From contig JAHLLD010000002.1 in assembly GCA_020444325.1 (NCBI GenBank), positions 412,882 through 476,881 of the forward strand: DNA of 64,000 bases, read 5' to 3'. The number at the start of each line of letters is the position of its first letter. Position 1 is the first letter of the stretch. The translations under genes were made by a program, and so were the position numbers. The stretch is from a bacterium (GTDB lineage Bacteria; Bacteroidota; Ignavibacteria; SZUA-365). The notes under the pieces are model-generated. The model was not told where the DNA came from and ran no database searches. It was given only the letters and a program-made list of their open reading frames with translations. Below, piece by piece: positions 35,373 through 43,990 of this stretch.

Positions 35373-35551
35373 GGGGAACACGGATTTTCACGGGTCTTAC
35401 GGATTTTCACGGAGAAAGGGGCAGGCCGAACTTGTATACAAAGATGGCAGTTGAAAACGAATTCCTGATCAGCTGCCGTACTTGTTGACAAATCCGGCTT
35501 CCGACTTTCCTCAGTGAAGATCTGTACGATCCGTGAGAATCCGTGTTCCCC
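35373..35551. repeat. Inverted-repeat (MITE-like) element
   Basis: Two ends about 45 bp long are inverted copies: GGGGAACACGGATTTTCACGG (35373-35393) matches the complement of 35531-35551 with one mismatch, and similarity continues inward to about 35419 and 35507. Each end also contains internal CGGATTTTCACGG-type repeats. The 90-bp centre has no open frame. No target-site duplication is obvious and no transposase is present. The surrounding 35210-35560 stretch has no gene. Confidence 0.6.
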
Positions 35552-35560
35552 CAGATTGAT

Positions 35561-36685
35561 TTACTTAAGTACGCGGCGGTAGCGGATGACGGCGGCGCTG
35601 AAGACGGTGACACCGAAGCCGATCATGGCTGCTGTTTCAGGGAGCAGATACTGAATCGGTGTGCCCTTGAGGTAGATTTCCCGCAAGATCACCATGAAAT
35701 ATCGAAGGGGATTGAGGTAGGTGAAATACTGGATGACATCAGGCATGTTGGCGATGGGGATGAAAAAGCCCGACAACAGGATGGCGAAGATCATGAAGAA
35801 CCAGCCGACGAACAGGGCCTGCTGCTGAGTTTCCGAGATGGTGGAAATGAAAATGCCGACACCGAGAGTGGTGAGGATGAAGATGGCCGACTCAAAGAAC
35901 AGCAGCCACAGGCTGCCTTCAACGCCGATGCCGAAAATCAGGTAGACGAAGCCGATGGCGACGGACATTTCGATGAAGCCCAGGATGCTGAAAGGAATGA
36001 TCTTTCCGAGTATCAGTTGGTACGAGCGAATGGGGGTCACGAGAAGCTGCTCAAGTGTGCCGATTTCCTTTTCTCGCACGATGCCCATGCTCGTCAGGAA
36101 GACGGTGATGATCAGAAGGATGAGGGCGACGATGCCGGGCACGATGTACACCTTGCTTTCCATTTCCGGATTGTACCAGAAGCGGGGCTCTGCGCTGACC
36201 ACGGTGGCCGTGCGGAGGGCACGTCCCATCGACGGCTCCATACGGATGAGATCGACCTGATGCTGCTCGGCGATGGCGGAGAGGTAGCCGATGGCGACAC
36301 CGGCGCTGTTGCCGTCAATGCCGTCGATCAGCAACTGAATTGCGGGACGCTCACCCCCGACGAGATCACGTTGAAAGTGTTCGGGAATCACCAGGGCGAA
36401 CTTGACCTTTCCTTCATCAAGCAAATGCTTGAGGGATGCGTAGTCGTCCTCGATGGCGACGACATTGAAGTATTCCGTGTCGCCGAAATGGCGCAGGAAT
36501 TCCCGGCTCATGGGTGTGCGGTCGAAATCGCAGACGGCGATATCGAGGTTCGTGACATCCGTGGTGATGGCATTCCCGAGAAGCACGAGCTGTATGAAGG
36601 GTATTACAAACAGCGCGGCCATCATCGGACGATCGCGGAAGATCTGACGGAATTCTTTCTGTATGAGATAGTAGATGCGCTGCAT
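35561..36685 (-). CDS. ABC-2 type efflux permease (YbhR/YhhJ-like), second of pair
   Basis: Permease subunit of 374 residues for a dual-permease ABC exporter. One N-terminal helix (PMMAALFVIPFIQLVLLGNAI), a large extracytoplasmic domain (about residues 45-180, AVCDFDRTPMSREFLRHFG), then about five helices starting at VPGIVALILLIITVFLTSMG. The REKEIGTLEQLLVTPI motif just inside the membrane is diagnostic for this family. It is the last gene of the efflux operon, 18 bp after its paralogue. It probably forms a heterodimer with that protein. The element at 35373-35551 lies immediately downstream. Confidence 0.9.
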   Translation of the reverse strand: MQRIYYLIQKEFRQIFRDRPMMAALFVIPFIQLVLLGNAITTDVTNLDIAVCDFDRTPMSREFLRHFGDTEYFNVVAIEDDYASLKHLLDEGKVKFALVIPEHFQRDLVGGERPAIQLLIDGIDGNSAGVAIGYLSAIAEQHQVDLIRMEPSMGRALRTATVVSAEPRFWYNPEMESKVYIVPGIVALILLIITVFLTSMGIVREKEIGTLEQLLVTPIRSYQLILGKIIPFSILGFIEMSVAIGFVYLIFGIGVEGSLWLLFFESAIFILTTLGVGIFISTISETQQQALFVGWFFMIFAILLSGFFIPIANMPDVIQYFTYLNPLRYFMVILREIYLKGTPIQYLLPETAAMIGFGVTVFSAAVIRYRRVLK

Positions 36686-36703
36686 GGCTGCCGTGCTGAT
36701 GTA

Positions 36704-37807
36704 TTATTCGAGTCGCATACTGAAACGCCGCGTCGCGACGAGAAGAAGGAACGTGCCGATCCCTGCGAGGATAAGTGCCTGTGGCCACAGTGCCGATAGT
36801 CCCACGCCTTTGAGCATGATGGCGCGGATGATGATCAGGAAATACGTTGCAGGGAGGATGTTTGCCAGGTACTGCAGCGCCTGCGGCATGCTGGCGATCG
36901 GGAATATGAAACCGCTGAGCATGATGGTCGGGAGAATCGTGGCCATGAGCGTTCCGAACATGGCGATGAGCTGTGTCTTCGCCGCGGTGGATATCATGAG
37001 GCCGAAGCTGAGCGCGACGAAAACATAGATAAGCGACATGAGTCCGAGCAGCAGCAGACTGCCCCGTACGGGCACGGCAAACAGCACCCAGGCACTGACG
37101 AGGATGACTCCGGCATTGAAAAGTCCGAGAAGAATATAGGGGAAAACCTTGCCGAGTACGATCTCCCGCGCATTCACGGGGGAGACGAGTATCTGTTCCA
37201 TGGTTCCGGTTTCCTTTTCCCGCGTGATGGCGATGCTTGTCAGGAGCGCGGATATGAGCATGAGAATAAGTGCCACGAGTCCGGGCACGAAAAAGTTGGT
37301 GCTGTCGAGATCGGGATTGTAGAAAATGCGCGGTGAGAGTTCAAACAGCAGCGGCAGTTCACGATTCATCCGCTGGTTGTAGAGACGCAGTACCTGTGCG
37401 GCATAATTACTGACGAAGGTCCCGACATTGCTGTCGCTCGCATCGATGATCAGCTGGATGGTGCTGCGGTGATTGTTTGCGAGCTGCTTTGAGAAGTCTT
37501 TCGGAATGATGATGACGGTATGGACGTCGCGTCGCATGAAGAGATGCTCGATGTTGTCGCGCTTCACTTCCTGCGTATAGGGCTTGAAGAATCCGTTCTC
37601 GCTGAACGCCTCGATGAGCATGCGACTCTCGGGTGTGCGCGCATCGTCGATGACGCCAAAGCTGATATTCCGCATATCGAGTGTGATGGCGTAGCCGTAC
37701 AGCACAATCATCAGAATCGGCATGAGCAGGATAATCAGCAGCGTTCTCCAGTCACGGAAGATATGTATGAATTCCTTGCGGATGATTGCGAGCAGGCGTC
37801 TGCGCAT
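36704..37807 (-). CDS. ABC-2 type efflux permease (YbhS-like), first of pair
   Basis: Permease of 367 residues with the same plan as its neighbour: helix LLIILLMPILMIVLYGYAI, an extracytoplasmic domain (VIDDARTPESRMLIEAFSEN; QLIIDASDSNVGTF), and a C-terminal helical bundle with the family motif REKETGTMEQILVSPV. The gene start overlaps the ATPase stop by one base (TGATG at 37805-37809), implying translational coupling. With the two ATPases, adaptor and TolC protein it makes up a tripartite exporter spanning both membranes; substrate not evident. Confidence 0.9.
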   Translation of the reverse strand: MRRRLLAIIRKEFIHIFRDWRTLLIILLMPILMIVLYGYAITLDMRNISFGVIDDARTPESRMLIEAFSENGFFKPYTQEVKRDNIEHLFMRRDVHTVIIIPKDFSKQLANNHRSTIQLIIDASDSNVGTFVSNYAAQVLRLYNQRMNRELPLLFELSPRIFYNPDLDSTNFFVPGLVALILMLISALLTSIAITREKETGTMEQILVSPVNAREIVLGKVFPYILLGLFNAGVILVSAWVLFAVPVRGSLLLLGLMSLIYVFVALSFGLMISTAAKTQLIAMFGTLMATILPTIMLSGFIFPIASMPQALQYLANILPATYFLIIIRAIMLKGVGLSALWPQALILAGIGTFLLLVATRRFSMRLE

Positions 37808-38643
37808 CAGGCATCGCCTCCCCGGATACTGGATCCGGCATTGATCGGTGCATCCGGTTCGCCTTGTTCATCAGGTTCGCCTTGTTCATCCGGTTCGCCT
37901 TGTTCATCAGGTTCGTCCTCCGTGACGAGATGCACGAAGAGGTCCTGCATGCTGTCGCGACCGTATTTGCGTTTCAGCTCCGTTGGCGCACCAAGTTCGA
38001 TGATACGTCCTTTGTACATAATGGAAACGCGTCCGCAATACTCCGCTTCATCCATGTAATGTGTGGTGACGAACACGGTTTTCCCGCTGGCGGCGATATC
38101 GTATATGATGCGCCAGAAGTTACGGCGCGATATCGGGTCGACGCCGCCCGTCGGTTCGTCGAGGAAGATGATGGAGGGGTCGTGAAGCAGCGAGACGCTG
38201 AGGGCGAGGCGCTGTTTCCAGCCGAGGGGGAGTGCGCGGGTGATGGTGTTTTCGCGTCCGCGAAGATTCAGTTCGTCGAGCATGCGGTCGGTTTTCATGA
38301 TGATTTCTTCACGTGACAGACCGTACACGCCGCCGTAGAATTCAATGTTCTCTGCAACCGTGAGGTCGTCGTACAGCGAGAATTTCTGGCTCATGTAGCC
38401 GATGGACTGCTTGATGCTGCGGGCCTGTTCTCGGACGTCGAATCCGCCCACGGTCGCCTCCCCGGCACTCGGAGGGAGCAGCCCGCAGAACATGCGAATA
38501 GCCGTCGTCTTACCGGCGCCATTGGCTCCGAGGAAGCCGAATATTTCTCCTCTCTGTACGTCGAGTGAAATACCATCGACAGCGGTGAAGGAACCGAAGC
38601 GTTTGGTCAGTCCGCGCGCGGAGACGGCGAGATCAGTCGACAT
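37807..38643 (-). CDS. ABC exporter ATP-binding protein 2, with repeat-containing tail
   Basis: ATPase of 278 residues: Walker A GANGAGKTT, Q-loop YMSQKFSLYDDLTVAENI, an unusual signature region ITRALPLGWKQRLALSVSLLH in place of LSGG, Walker B IIFLDEPTGGVDP and H-loop VFVTTHYMDEAE. The same signature variation is seen in the second half of YbhF-like proteins. The C-terminus is an acidic tail with three tandem copies of EPDEQG. The start at 38643 overlaps the upstream ATPase gene by 11 bases. A longer in-frame start at 38694 is rejected because it would lie deep in that gene. It likely pairs with the other ATPase as a heterodimer. Confidence 0.88.
   Translation of the reverse strand: MSTDLAVSARGLTKRFGSFTAVDGISLDVQRGEIFGFLGANGAGKTTAIRMFCGLLPPSAGEATVGGFDVREQARSIKQSIGYMSQKFSLYDDLTVAENIEFYGGVYGLSREEIIMKTDRMLDELNLRGRENTITRALPLGWKQRLALSVSLLHDPSIIFLDEPTGGVDPISRRNFWRIIYDIAASGKTVFVTTHYMDEAEYCGRVSIMYKGRIIELGAPTELKRKYGRDSMQDLFVHLVTEDEPDEQGEPDEQGEPDEQGEPDAPINAGSSIRGGDA
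37856..37909. repeat. Three 18-bp tandem repeats in coding sequence
   Basis: GGTTCGCCTTGTTCATCA repeated three times (37856-37873, 37874-37891, 37892-37909), with one base change in the middle copy. In frame they encode the acidic hexapeptide repeats at the C-terminus of the ATPase. The unit is a multiple of three, so copy-number change would preserve frame. Confidence 0.85.
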
Positions 38644-39565
38644 GTTCCGCTCCTTCCTCGATAAGCGAGATGAAGACGTCCTCAAGCGAAGCATCGATGC
38701 GTTTCGCTTCGGACTTCACATCAAAGCGGGATTGGATCTCTCGTGTGAGGTCGTCAGCGGTCACCTCAGCCTCGGTCGTGACATGCAGACTGTCGCCGAA
38801 GGTTTGCACGGAGCGCACACCCGGAGCAAGCGCGAGCTGTTCGTAATCCTTCACAAGCCGCTGATCGTACAGTGCATAAATGGGATACTGCATGGAGTTG
38901 ATCAGCGCATCCGGTGTCCCCTGCGCGAGCGTGCGTCCATCATGCATGATGACGATACGGTCGCATTTCATGGCTTCGTCCATGTACGGGGTACTGACGA
39001 GTATGGTCACCCCCTGGTCGCGCAGTTCCTGGAGGATGTCCCAGAATTCCTTTCGTGACACGGGGTCAACGCCAGTCGTGGGTTCGTCGAGCACGAGAAG
39101 CACGGGGTTGTGTATCAGCGTGCACGACAGTGCCAGTTTCTGCTTCATTCCGCCGCTGAGCCTGCCTGCCAGACGATCGGCGAACGGCTCCAGCCGACTG
39201 AAGCGGTAGAGGCGCTCCATGCGTACCGGAATTTCCTCACGCGGTACGGCAAAGAGGTCGGCAAAGAAACGCAGATTCTGTCCGACCGAGAGGTCCGTAT
39301 AGAGCGAGAAGCGCTGCGGCATGTACCCGGTAATCGCGCGGATGGCCTTGCTCTCGTGCACGGCATCTTTTCCCTCTACCGTAATACGCCCGCTGTCGGG
39401 ACGCAGCAGGGTGACGATGCAGCGCATGGTGGTGGTTTTCCCGGCACCGTCGGGACCAATCAGTCCGAACAGCTCTCCCTTTTCGACCTCGAAGTCGAGG
39501 TTCTGCACTGCGCGGACGGAGCCATAGGATTTTGAGAAGTCCTTCACCGACAACAGCGGTGTCAT
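38633..39565 (-). CDS. ABC exporter ATP-binding protein 1
   Basis: ATPase of 310 residues. It has Walker A GPDGAGKTTT (Asp in place of the usual Asn, as in YbhF-type proteins), Q-loop YMPQRFSLYTDLSVGQNL, canonical signature LSGGMKQKLALSCTLIH, Walker B LLVLDEPTTGVDP and H-loop region VSTPYMDEAM, where the usual His is Pro-preceded and replaced (TPYM for THYM). The C-terminal 80 residues form an accessory domain (SVQTFGDSLHVTTEAEVTAD). It overlaps the adaptor gene by four bases and the next ATPase by 11. The replaced H-loop His suggests this subunit contributes a weak or degenerate ATP site. Confidence 0.88.
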   Translation of the reverse strand: MTPLLSVKDFSKSYGSVRAVQNLDFEVEKGELFGLIGPDGAGKTTTMRCIVTLLRPDSGRITVEGKDAVHESKAIRAITGYMPQRFSLYTDLSVGQNLRFFADLFAVPREEIPVRMERLYRFSRLEPFADRLAGRLSGGMKQKLALSCTLIHNPVLLVLDEPTTGVDPVSRKEFWDILQELRDQGVTILVSTPYMDEAMKCDRIVIMHDGRTLAQGTPDALINSMQYPIYALYDQRLVKDYEQLALAPGVRSVQTFGDSLHVTTEAEVTADDLTREIQSRFDVKSEAKRIDASLEDVFISLIEEGAEHVD

Positions 39566-40455
39566 GATTTACCCTTCTCCATGGTGACAGTGACGGGCAT
39601 GCCGATCTTCAGCAACTGGCGGTCGTTGGGGACAGTGACCTTGACAGGGTAAACGAGTGCGGTACGCGTCTCTTCGGTCAGGATGGATTTGGGCGTGAAC
39701 TCCGCGCTTTCCGAAATCCAGCTGACGGTGCCGTACAGCACCTCGTCACTCCCGTCAATGCGCACGCTGACACGCTGACCGAGCATGACCTCCGGCAGCC
39801 GCTTTTCCGGTATGTAGATTTTTGTCCACAGTTCCGAAAGGTCGGCGATTTCAAAGACCGGGGAACCGATGCCAAGCAGTTCACCGCGGTCGGCGTAGCG
39901 GACAAGCACGTTGCCGTCGAGAGGAGATACGATATCGGCATCGCGCAACTGCTTGCGGACGATATCCTGTCCCGCATCGATCTGGCCCGTCTTGCTCTGC
40001 AGTGCGGCCAGCGAAGCTTCTGCCGCGGCGATTTCCGCTTCGGCGGCTTCGAACTGCGTGCTCAGGTCGTCGACGGCCTGTCGGGTTACGGCTTCCTGTT
40101 TGAGCAGGGCGCGGAAGCGCTCGAGACGTGTTGCGAGATTGTCACGTTGCACGCGTGCGGCATTCAGGCGGGACTTCGCAGCAGTTATCTGATGCGCCAG
40201 TTCCATCTGCTGCGCACCGCTCTGCGCGAGCTGGTAATCGAGCCGCTCGGTTTCCACGCGGGCGAGAAGATCACCACGCTTGACGGTGTTCCCTTCGTCC
40301 GCTTCCAGGGCGATAATGCGTCCCGGGGTCTCTGCGCTCACGCGAACGGTGTTGGCGTCGATGATGCCGGTGTATTGCAGGGCGTCATCATTTCCGTTGC
40401 CGCATGCGGAGAATGCGAGGAGTGTGACGGTGAGTATGATAATGCGCGCTTTCAT
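39562..40455 (-). CDS. HlyD-type periplasmic adaptor lipoprotein (YbhG-like)
   Basis: Membrane-fusion protein of 297 residues linking the ABC exporter to the TolC channel. The lipoprotein signal ends at LLAFSAC. Next come a biotinyl-lipoyl half-motif (GRIIALEADEGNTVKRGDLLARVE), a long coiled-coil hairpin (about residues 75-160), the second lipoyl half (IVSPLDGNVLVRYADRGELLGIG) and a beta-barrel domain with LWTKIYIPEKRLPEVMLGQRVSV. AAGGAG eight bases upstream fixes the start at 40455. It follows the TolC gene by 11 bp and overlaps the next ATPase by four bases. Confidence 0.92.
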   Translation of the reverse strand: MKARIIILTVTLLAFSACGNGNDDALQYTGIIDANTVRVSAETPGRIIALEADEGNTVKRGDLLARVETERLDYQLAQSGAQQMELAHQITAAKSRLNAARVQRDNLATRLERFRALLKQEAVTRQAVDDLSTQFEAAEAEIAAAEASLAALQSKTGQIDAGQDIVRKQLRDADIVSPLDGNVLVRYADRGELLGIGSPVFEIADLSELWTKIYIPEKRLPEVMLGQRVSVRIDGSDEVLYGTVSWISESAEFTPKSILTEETRTALVYPVKVTVPNDRQLLKIGMPVTVTMEKGKS

Positions 40456-40466
40456 TCGGGTACTCC

Positions 40467-41771
40467 TTAATTCCATCCAGTTTCAACGGCAAGTTCGGTG
40501 AGCTTCATGGCATAGCGTATTTCATTCTGTTCGCGCTGCAACCGGGCGGTGGTCGTCGCGGTTTCGGCGTCCACCAGTTCCGTCGCCGTCGCCAGTCCCT
40601 GCGTAAACCGGGCACGGACCAGCTGCTGCTTGGTGGCGTTCTCCTCGACCTGGCGTTCAAGTACGGATCGTGTTGCCTGCAGGACGTCGAGTTCGTTGAC
40701 GATGCGGTCAATACCCGTGAGTATTCTGCCGCGGAGCCGGCTGCGCTTGCTCTCGGTTTCCTTCAACGCGATTTGCTGCTGCGCCACCTCCGCACGATCA
40801 CCTCCCCAGGACCAGAGGTTCCATTGCAGTTTTACGCCGGCAGTGTAATAATCCATCCATTCATTGCTGATCTGATCGACGCCCGGACGTCCATACCGGT
40901 AGGATGCAAAGGCCTGGAGGGAAGGGTAGTAGTCGGCTTCCTCGCTGCGAACGACATCACGGTAGAGCTTTTCCTGCAGCGAGAGGATGCGGAAGTCAGA
41001 ACGTTTCTCAAGCGCCATGTCTCCGAGCTTCCCCGCGCGATACTCCTGAAGCGGCGCTTCGTCGTAGGTGATTTCTTCACTGATGGAAAAACTCCCCGCG
41101 GACTGCACCAGCAGTTCTCCGAGTGTGAGCAGGGTGTTGCGTTCTTCGACAAGCGCTGAACTGCGCTGCAGGTCGAGCGCACTGCGGCGGGTCGAAAGCT
41201 GCAGCGTGTCATAGGCCAGCACCTGTCCCTGGGCATAGAGTTGCTTGAGCGTTTCCAGCTGTTTGCCCAGCCACTGCAGCTGTTCATCATAGATGTGCAC
41301 GCTGCGCCGGGCGAGTTGAGCGCGGCGATAGAGCAGGGCGACGCGGTGACGCAGTGCCGTGCGCGTACCCTGCAGTGCCTCCCGCGCGATACTGCTGCGC
41401 GTTTCCGCGGCGTCCTGCATGGCGGAAAGCCGGAAACCGGAAAACAGCGGGACGCTGGCGGTGAGGGCAGTCTCATACACGTTGCCATCGCCGAAGGAAA
41501 TGCTGCGTGAAAGGACGCCGGGTATTTGAAAATCTATGCTTGCGGTTTCGCTGACATGCGTGTACCCGGCTTCGAAATCGAGCCTGGGCAGCCTGCGGGC
41601 GCGTACCGCGTCAACACCTTGCTCCGCACGCTGCACGGCGAGTTCCGCCAGGTGCACATCCTGGTAATGCTCGAGCGCAAGTGCTTGTGCCTCCGCGAGC
41701 GAAAGTTCGCGCTGCGCAACCGCACTTGTTCCAAGCAGGATGAGGAGGAAGGGAGTGAACAGCCATTTCAT
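40467..41771 (-). CDS. TolC family outer membrane efflux protein
   Basis: Outer-membrane exit duct of the exporter, 434 residues, with signal peptide (WLFTPFLLILLGTSAVAQ). The two internally repeated halves of the family are visible: LSLAEAQALALEHYQDVHLAELAVQRAEQ with YETALTASVPLFSGFRL, and then a second half with LEKRSDFRILSLQEKLYRDVV, YYPSLQAFASY, YTAGVKLQWNLWSWGG and long amphipathic helices. Length is normal for the family. Its ATG overlaps the stop codon of the upstream regulator gene by four bases (ATGA), so regulator and exporter are translated from one mRNA. Confidence 0.92.
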   Translation of the reverse strand: MKWLFTPFLLILLGTSAVAQRELSLAEAQALALEHYQDVHLAELAVQRAEQGVDAVRARRLPRLDFEAGYTHVSETASIDFQIPGVLSRSISFGDGNVYETALTASVPLFSGFRLSAMQDAAETRSSIAREALQGTRTALRHRVALLYRRAQLARRSVHIYDEQLQWLGKQLETLKQLYAQGQVLAYDTLQLSTRRSALDLQRSSALVEERNTLLTLGELLVQSAGSFSISEEITYDEAPLQEYRAGKLGDMALEKRSDFRILSLQEKLYRDVVRSEEADYYPSLQAFASYRYGRPGVDQISNEWMDYYTAGVKLQWNLWSWGGDRAEVAQQQIALKETESKRSRLRGRILTGIDRIVNELDVLQATRSVLERQVEENATKQQLVRARFTQGLATATELVDAETATTTARLQREQNEIRYAMKLTELAVETGWN

Positions 41772-42412
41772 GAGTGCAGCTCCGTTCGTGGTTTGAGTCC
41801 GTTCATCAGTATGTCGTAGATATGACGCTTGCGTTCTTCGAGAAATGCCGTCCGCTGCTCTGCAATCTCAGGCAGTACCGCTGAAATCACCGGGAAGGCC
41901 GCGAAAATATAAATGCAGGATCCCATCACCGTGATCAGCGTCTGTGCGGCGCCGAGGTCCCGAATCTCACCCTGGCGCACCGCTCGCTCGAAGCCCCGGA
42001 TGAATACCTGAGGGACGTTCTTTCCCTCCGGAAGAAAGATCTCCCGCATCTTTGCTCCCAGCAGGGGTTCACCGTCGGCGATGTCGCGCAGAATGAACAG
42101 CGGCAGCGCGGGTTTCTCACTCAGGAGATCCATGTACCGGTCGATGAAGTGCTTCAGCATCTCATCGAACGAAGCGTTTTCAGGAATAGTCGATGCAAGA
42201 CGAAGGAAGAAATGGCGGATGACGAACACGAACACCTCATCGTACAACCGCTCCTTGTTGCGGAAGTAGTAGTGAATCAGCGCCTTGTTCAATCCTGCCT
42301 GATCCGCGATTTCCTGCAGCCGCGCTCCCTGCTTCCCGCGCTTGCTGAATACATCGATGGCGGCCAGGAAAATCTTCTCTTCGCTTTCTGAGTAACTGCG
42401 ATCGCTTAACAT
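41768..42412 (-). CDS. TetR/AcrR family repressor of the efflux operon
   Basis: Transcriptional repressor of 214 residues. The N-terminal helix-turn-helix is EEKIFLAAIDVFSKRGKQGA then LQEIADQAGLNKALIHYYFRNKERLYDEV, the classic TetR pattern, followed by an all-helical ligand and dimerisation domain. It is the first gene of the operon that includes tolC, hlyD, two ATPases and two permeases. Palindromes overlap the promoter region just upstream, so it most likely represses its own operon and is released by an efflux substrate. Ligand unknown. Confidence 0.92.
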   Translation of the reverse strand: MLSDRSYSESEEKIFLAAIDVFSKRGKQGARLQEIADQAGLNKALIHYYFRNKERLYDEVFVFVIRHFFLRLASTIPENASFDEMLKHFIDRYMDLLSEKPALPLFILRDIADGEPLLGAKMREIFLPEGKNVPQVFIRGFERAVRQGEIRDLGAAQTLITVMGSCIYIFAAFPVISAVLPEIAEQRTAFLEERKRHIYDILMNGLKPRTELHS

Positions 42413-42420
42413 ATCCTTAA

Positions 42421-42454
42421 CTGGTTGATTTAACCATACGGTTAAACTGTATGG
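42421..42454. promoter_or_regulatory. Putative TetR-type operator
   Basis: Overlapping inverted repeats: TTAACC-ATAC-GGTTAA (42430-42445), CCATAC/GTATGG (42434-42439 and 42449-42454) and GGTT/AACC (42423-42426 and 42432-42435). They lie between the -10 and the start codon of the regulator gene, where a bound repressor would block transcription. Confidence 0.65.
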
Positions 42455-42457
42455 ACA

Positions 42458-42486
42458 AATATAGACGCCCGGATTGAGGAAGTCAA
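42458..42486 (-). promoter_or_regulatory. Sigma-70 promoter of the tetR-efflux operon
   Basis: On the minus strand TTGACT (42486-42481), 17-base spacer, TATATT (42463-42458). The operator palindromes begin four bases downstream. The same bases can be read as TTTG-N20-TATATTTG, the Bacteroidetes form, so this site alone does not decide the sigma factor type. Confidence 0.7.
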
Positions 42487-42550
42487 ATCCGAGCGAAAAA
42501 AAATTCCAAAATTGGGGTTTCCGGACAGTATTCAGCGATACTTTATACTG

Positions 42551-43927
42551 TCAGCGAAGCACCATCGGATGGGCTGCGTGTATTCCGCCTCCGTGTATCT
42601 CGAGGATATGCATTCCCCTGGGCCAGGAGCTGCAGGGGAGGGACAGAACGTGTCGACCGGCGGGGAGGAGGCGTCCGGCGCAATGTTCTGCCAGGACCTC
42701 CCCTGACAGCGTGACGGCTCGGATGGTAATTGTCGATGCAGCGGGAAGCGAAATTTCAACCGAGATTGCTTCGCGGGCGGGAAGAGGGAATACGCTGCAA
42801 TGCACCCTGTCTGCCTCTTCCGGGAAGGAGGGCACGACGCAGGTCGCAGAATAGTGGCAGCTTCCATCGCGGTCCTGCTGGCGAAGTCGATATGCATATT
42901 CTGCATATTTCGAGACGCTGGTATCGCTCCACCGGTACTGCATGGGACTGCTTCTGCAGCCCTGTCCACGTATGAATCCACGATTCTCCCATTCGCTGAC
43001 TGCGCCGGTGCGCCGCTGCACGTAAAACCCATGGTTATTCAGCTCAATCGCGGTAGTCCATTGTAATTCCACCGCATCGAATTTCCGTGCGGCGCGAAAG
43101 TGCTGCAGCTCCACGGGGAGTGGCTGTGCGGCGATACTGTTGAGGTAGCGCACATCATCGACCGTGAGTTCGAGAAGATTCGCCGTGCTTTTGGCGGCAT
43201 ACCACATGAACGAGTCGATGAGCACGGAATCGGGAAGTCCTGTTTTACTGATATCGTCAGCAACACGAACACCCCCCAGCCAGATGTCACAGCATCCCGC
43301 GGCTACCGTCTGCACGCTATCGTGCACGTAGCTTCGGGATGAGTTTCCATTGTTCCCGTACAGTTCGAAAAGGAAAGCGTTTCCGCGCGCGATCTGCGCA
43401 GCGGGAAGCGGAGTCCATCCCGAGGATCTGCGTACGAGCATGGTCACCGTTCCGGCCGTGTCGATGCTCCAACGCACCCCCATGAACACCTCGGCCGAGG
43501 TAAATCCCCCGTTGTCCGAAAAGCAGCTGCCATTGCCTGCGAACAGGTAGATGTCGCCCGGCAGTCCATCGATGCGCATACTGCAGCGAAGGGTGAGTGC
43601 ATCACCGGGTGCGAAGTCGTACAGCTGCGCTTTGTTGAGTGAAGAACCGGTCGGTGCGCGCAACAGCATCTCGCTGCCGCTGCCGATGGCACTGGCGCCG
43701 GACTGCCTGAGATATACGCCTCCGCCCTGCGATCCTATGCGGACGCGTGTGTCTCCCGAGGGTGGTGCTGGCAGCAGCTGCTTTGTGACGCCCTGTGTGC
43801 AGCTGTCAACGCCCGTTCCAAAATCATAGTACCAGTGCTGCTGTGCTGCCAGCGGTGCCGTGAACGTGCTCACGTACACGATGGCGGCGAGCAGCGCAAA
43901 ACAGAATGCCTGCGTCAAGCCTCGCAT
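42551..43927 (-). CDS. Secreted protein with T9SS-type C-terminus
   Basis: Exported protein of 458 residues with a signal peptide (FALLAAIVYVSTFTAPLAAQ). The N-terminal 250 residues look like a jelly-roll beta sandwich (YDFGTGVDSCTQGVTKQLLP; IGSQGGGVYLRQSG; SMRIDGLPGDIYLFAGNGS; VLIDSFMWYAAKST). A fibronectin-like module follows (LPVELQHFRAARKFDAVELQWTT ... YAYRLRQQDRDG), then a T9SS-like end (CSVFPLPAREAISVEISLPA ... RGMHILEIHGGGIHAAHPMVLR), whose usual YPNP motif is changed to FPLP. No enzyme motif was recognised. It carries one copy of the dispersed palindrome near its fibronectin-like module. Confidence 0.75.
   Translation of the reverse strand: MRGLTQAFCFALLAAIVYVSTFTAPLAAQQHWYYDFGTGVDSCTQGVTKQLLPAPPSGDTRVRIGSQGGGVYLRQSGASAIGSGSEMLLRAPTGSSLNKAQLYDFAPGDALTLRCSMRIDGLPGDIYLFAGNGSCFSDNGGFTSAEVFMGVRWSIDTAGTVTMLVRRSSGWTPLPAAQIARGNAFLFELYGNNGNSSRSYVHDSVQTVAAGCCDIWLGGVRVADDISKTGLPDSVLIDSFMWYAAKSTANLLELTVDDVRYLNSIAAQPLPVELQHFRAARKFDAVELQWTTAIELNNHGFYVQRRTGAVSEWENRGFIRGQGCRSSPMQYRWSDTSVSKYAEYAYRLRQQDRDGSCHYSATCVVPSFPEEADRVHCSVFPLPAREAISVEISLPAASTITIRAVTLSGEVLAEHCAGRLLPAGRHVLSLPCSSWPRGMHILEIHGGGIHAAHPMVLR
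42890..42908. repeat. Dispersed palindrome copy 4 (one degenerate arm, in coding sequence)
   Basis: ATATGCAT-ATT-CTGCATAT: same 8-3-8 layout as the other copies, with one mismatch in the left arm. On the coding strand it is read as KYAEYAY. Confidence 0.5.
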
Positions 43928-43990
43928 TGCGGTCTCCCCATATGTTGTGTGTCAATCGCTGAACATGCTCCCTGTTTCAGCGGTTCGGTG

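Noticed and set aside
35543-36799. 418-codon plus-strand frame opposite the ABC permease
   Set aside because: Low-complexity, highly acidic translation antisense to a clear permease; a codon-bias shadow.
42456-42487. Bacteroidetes-type promoter TTTG-N20-TATATTTG
   Set aside because: The same bases give TTGACT-N17-TATATT, which agrees with three other promoters in the window; kept as the sigma-70 reading with the ambiguity noted.
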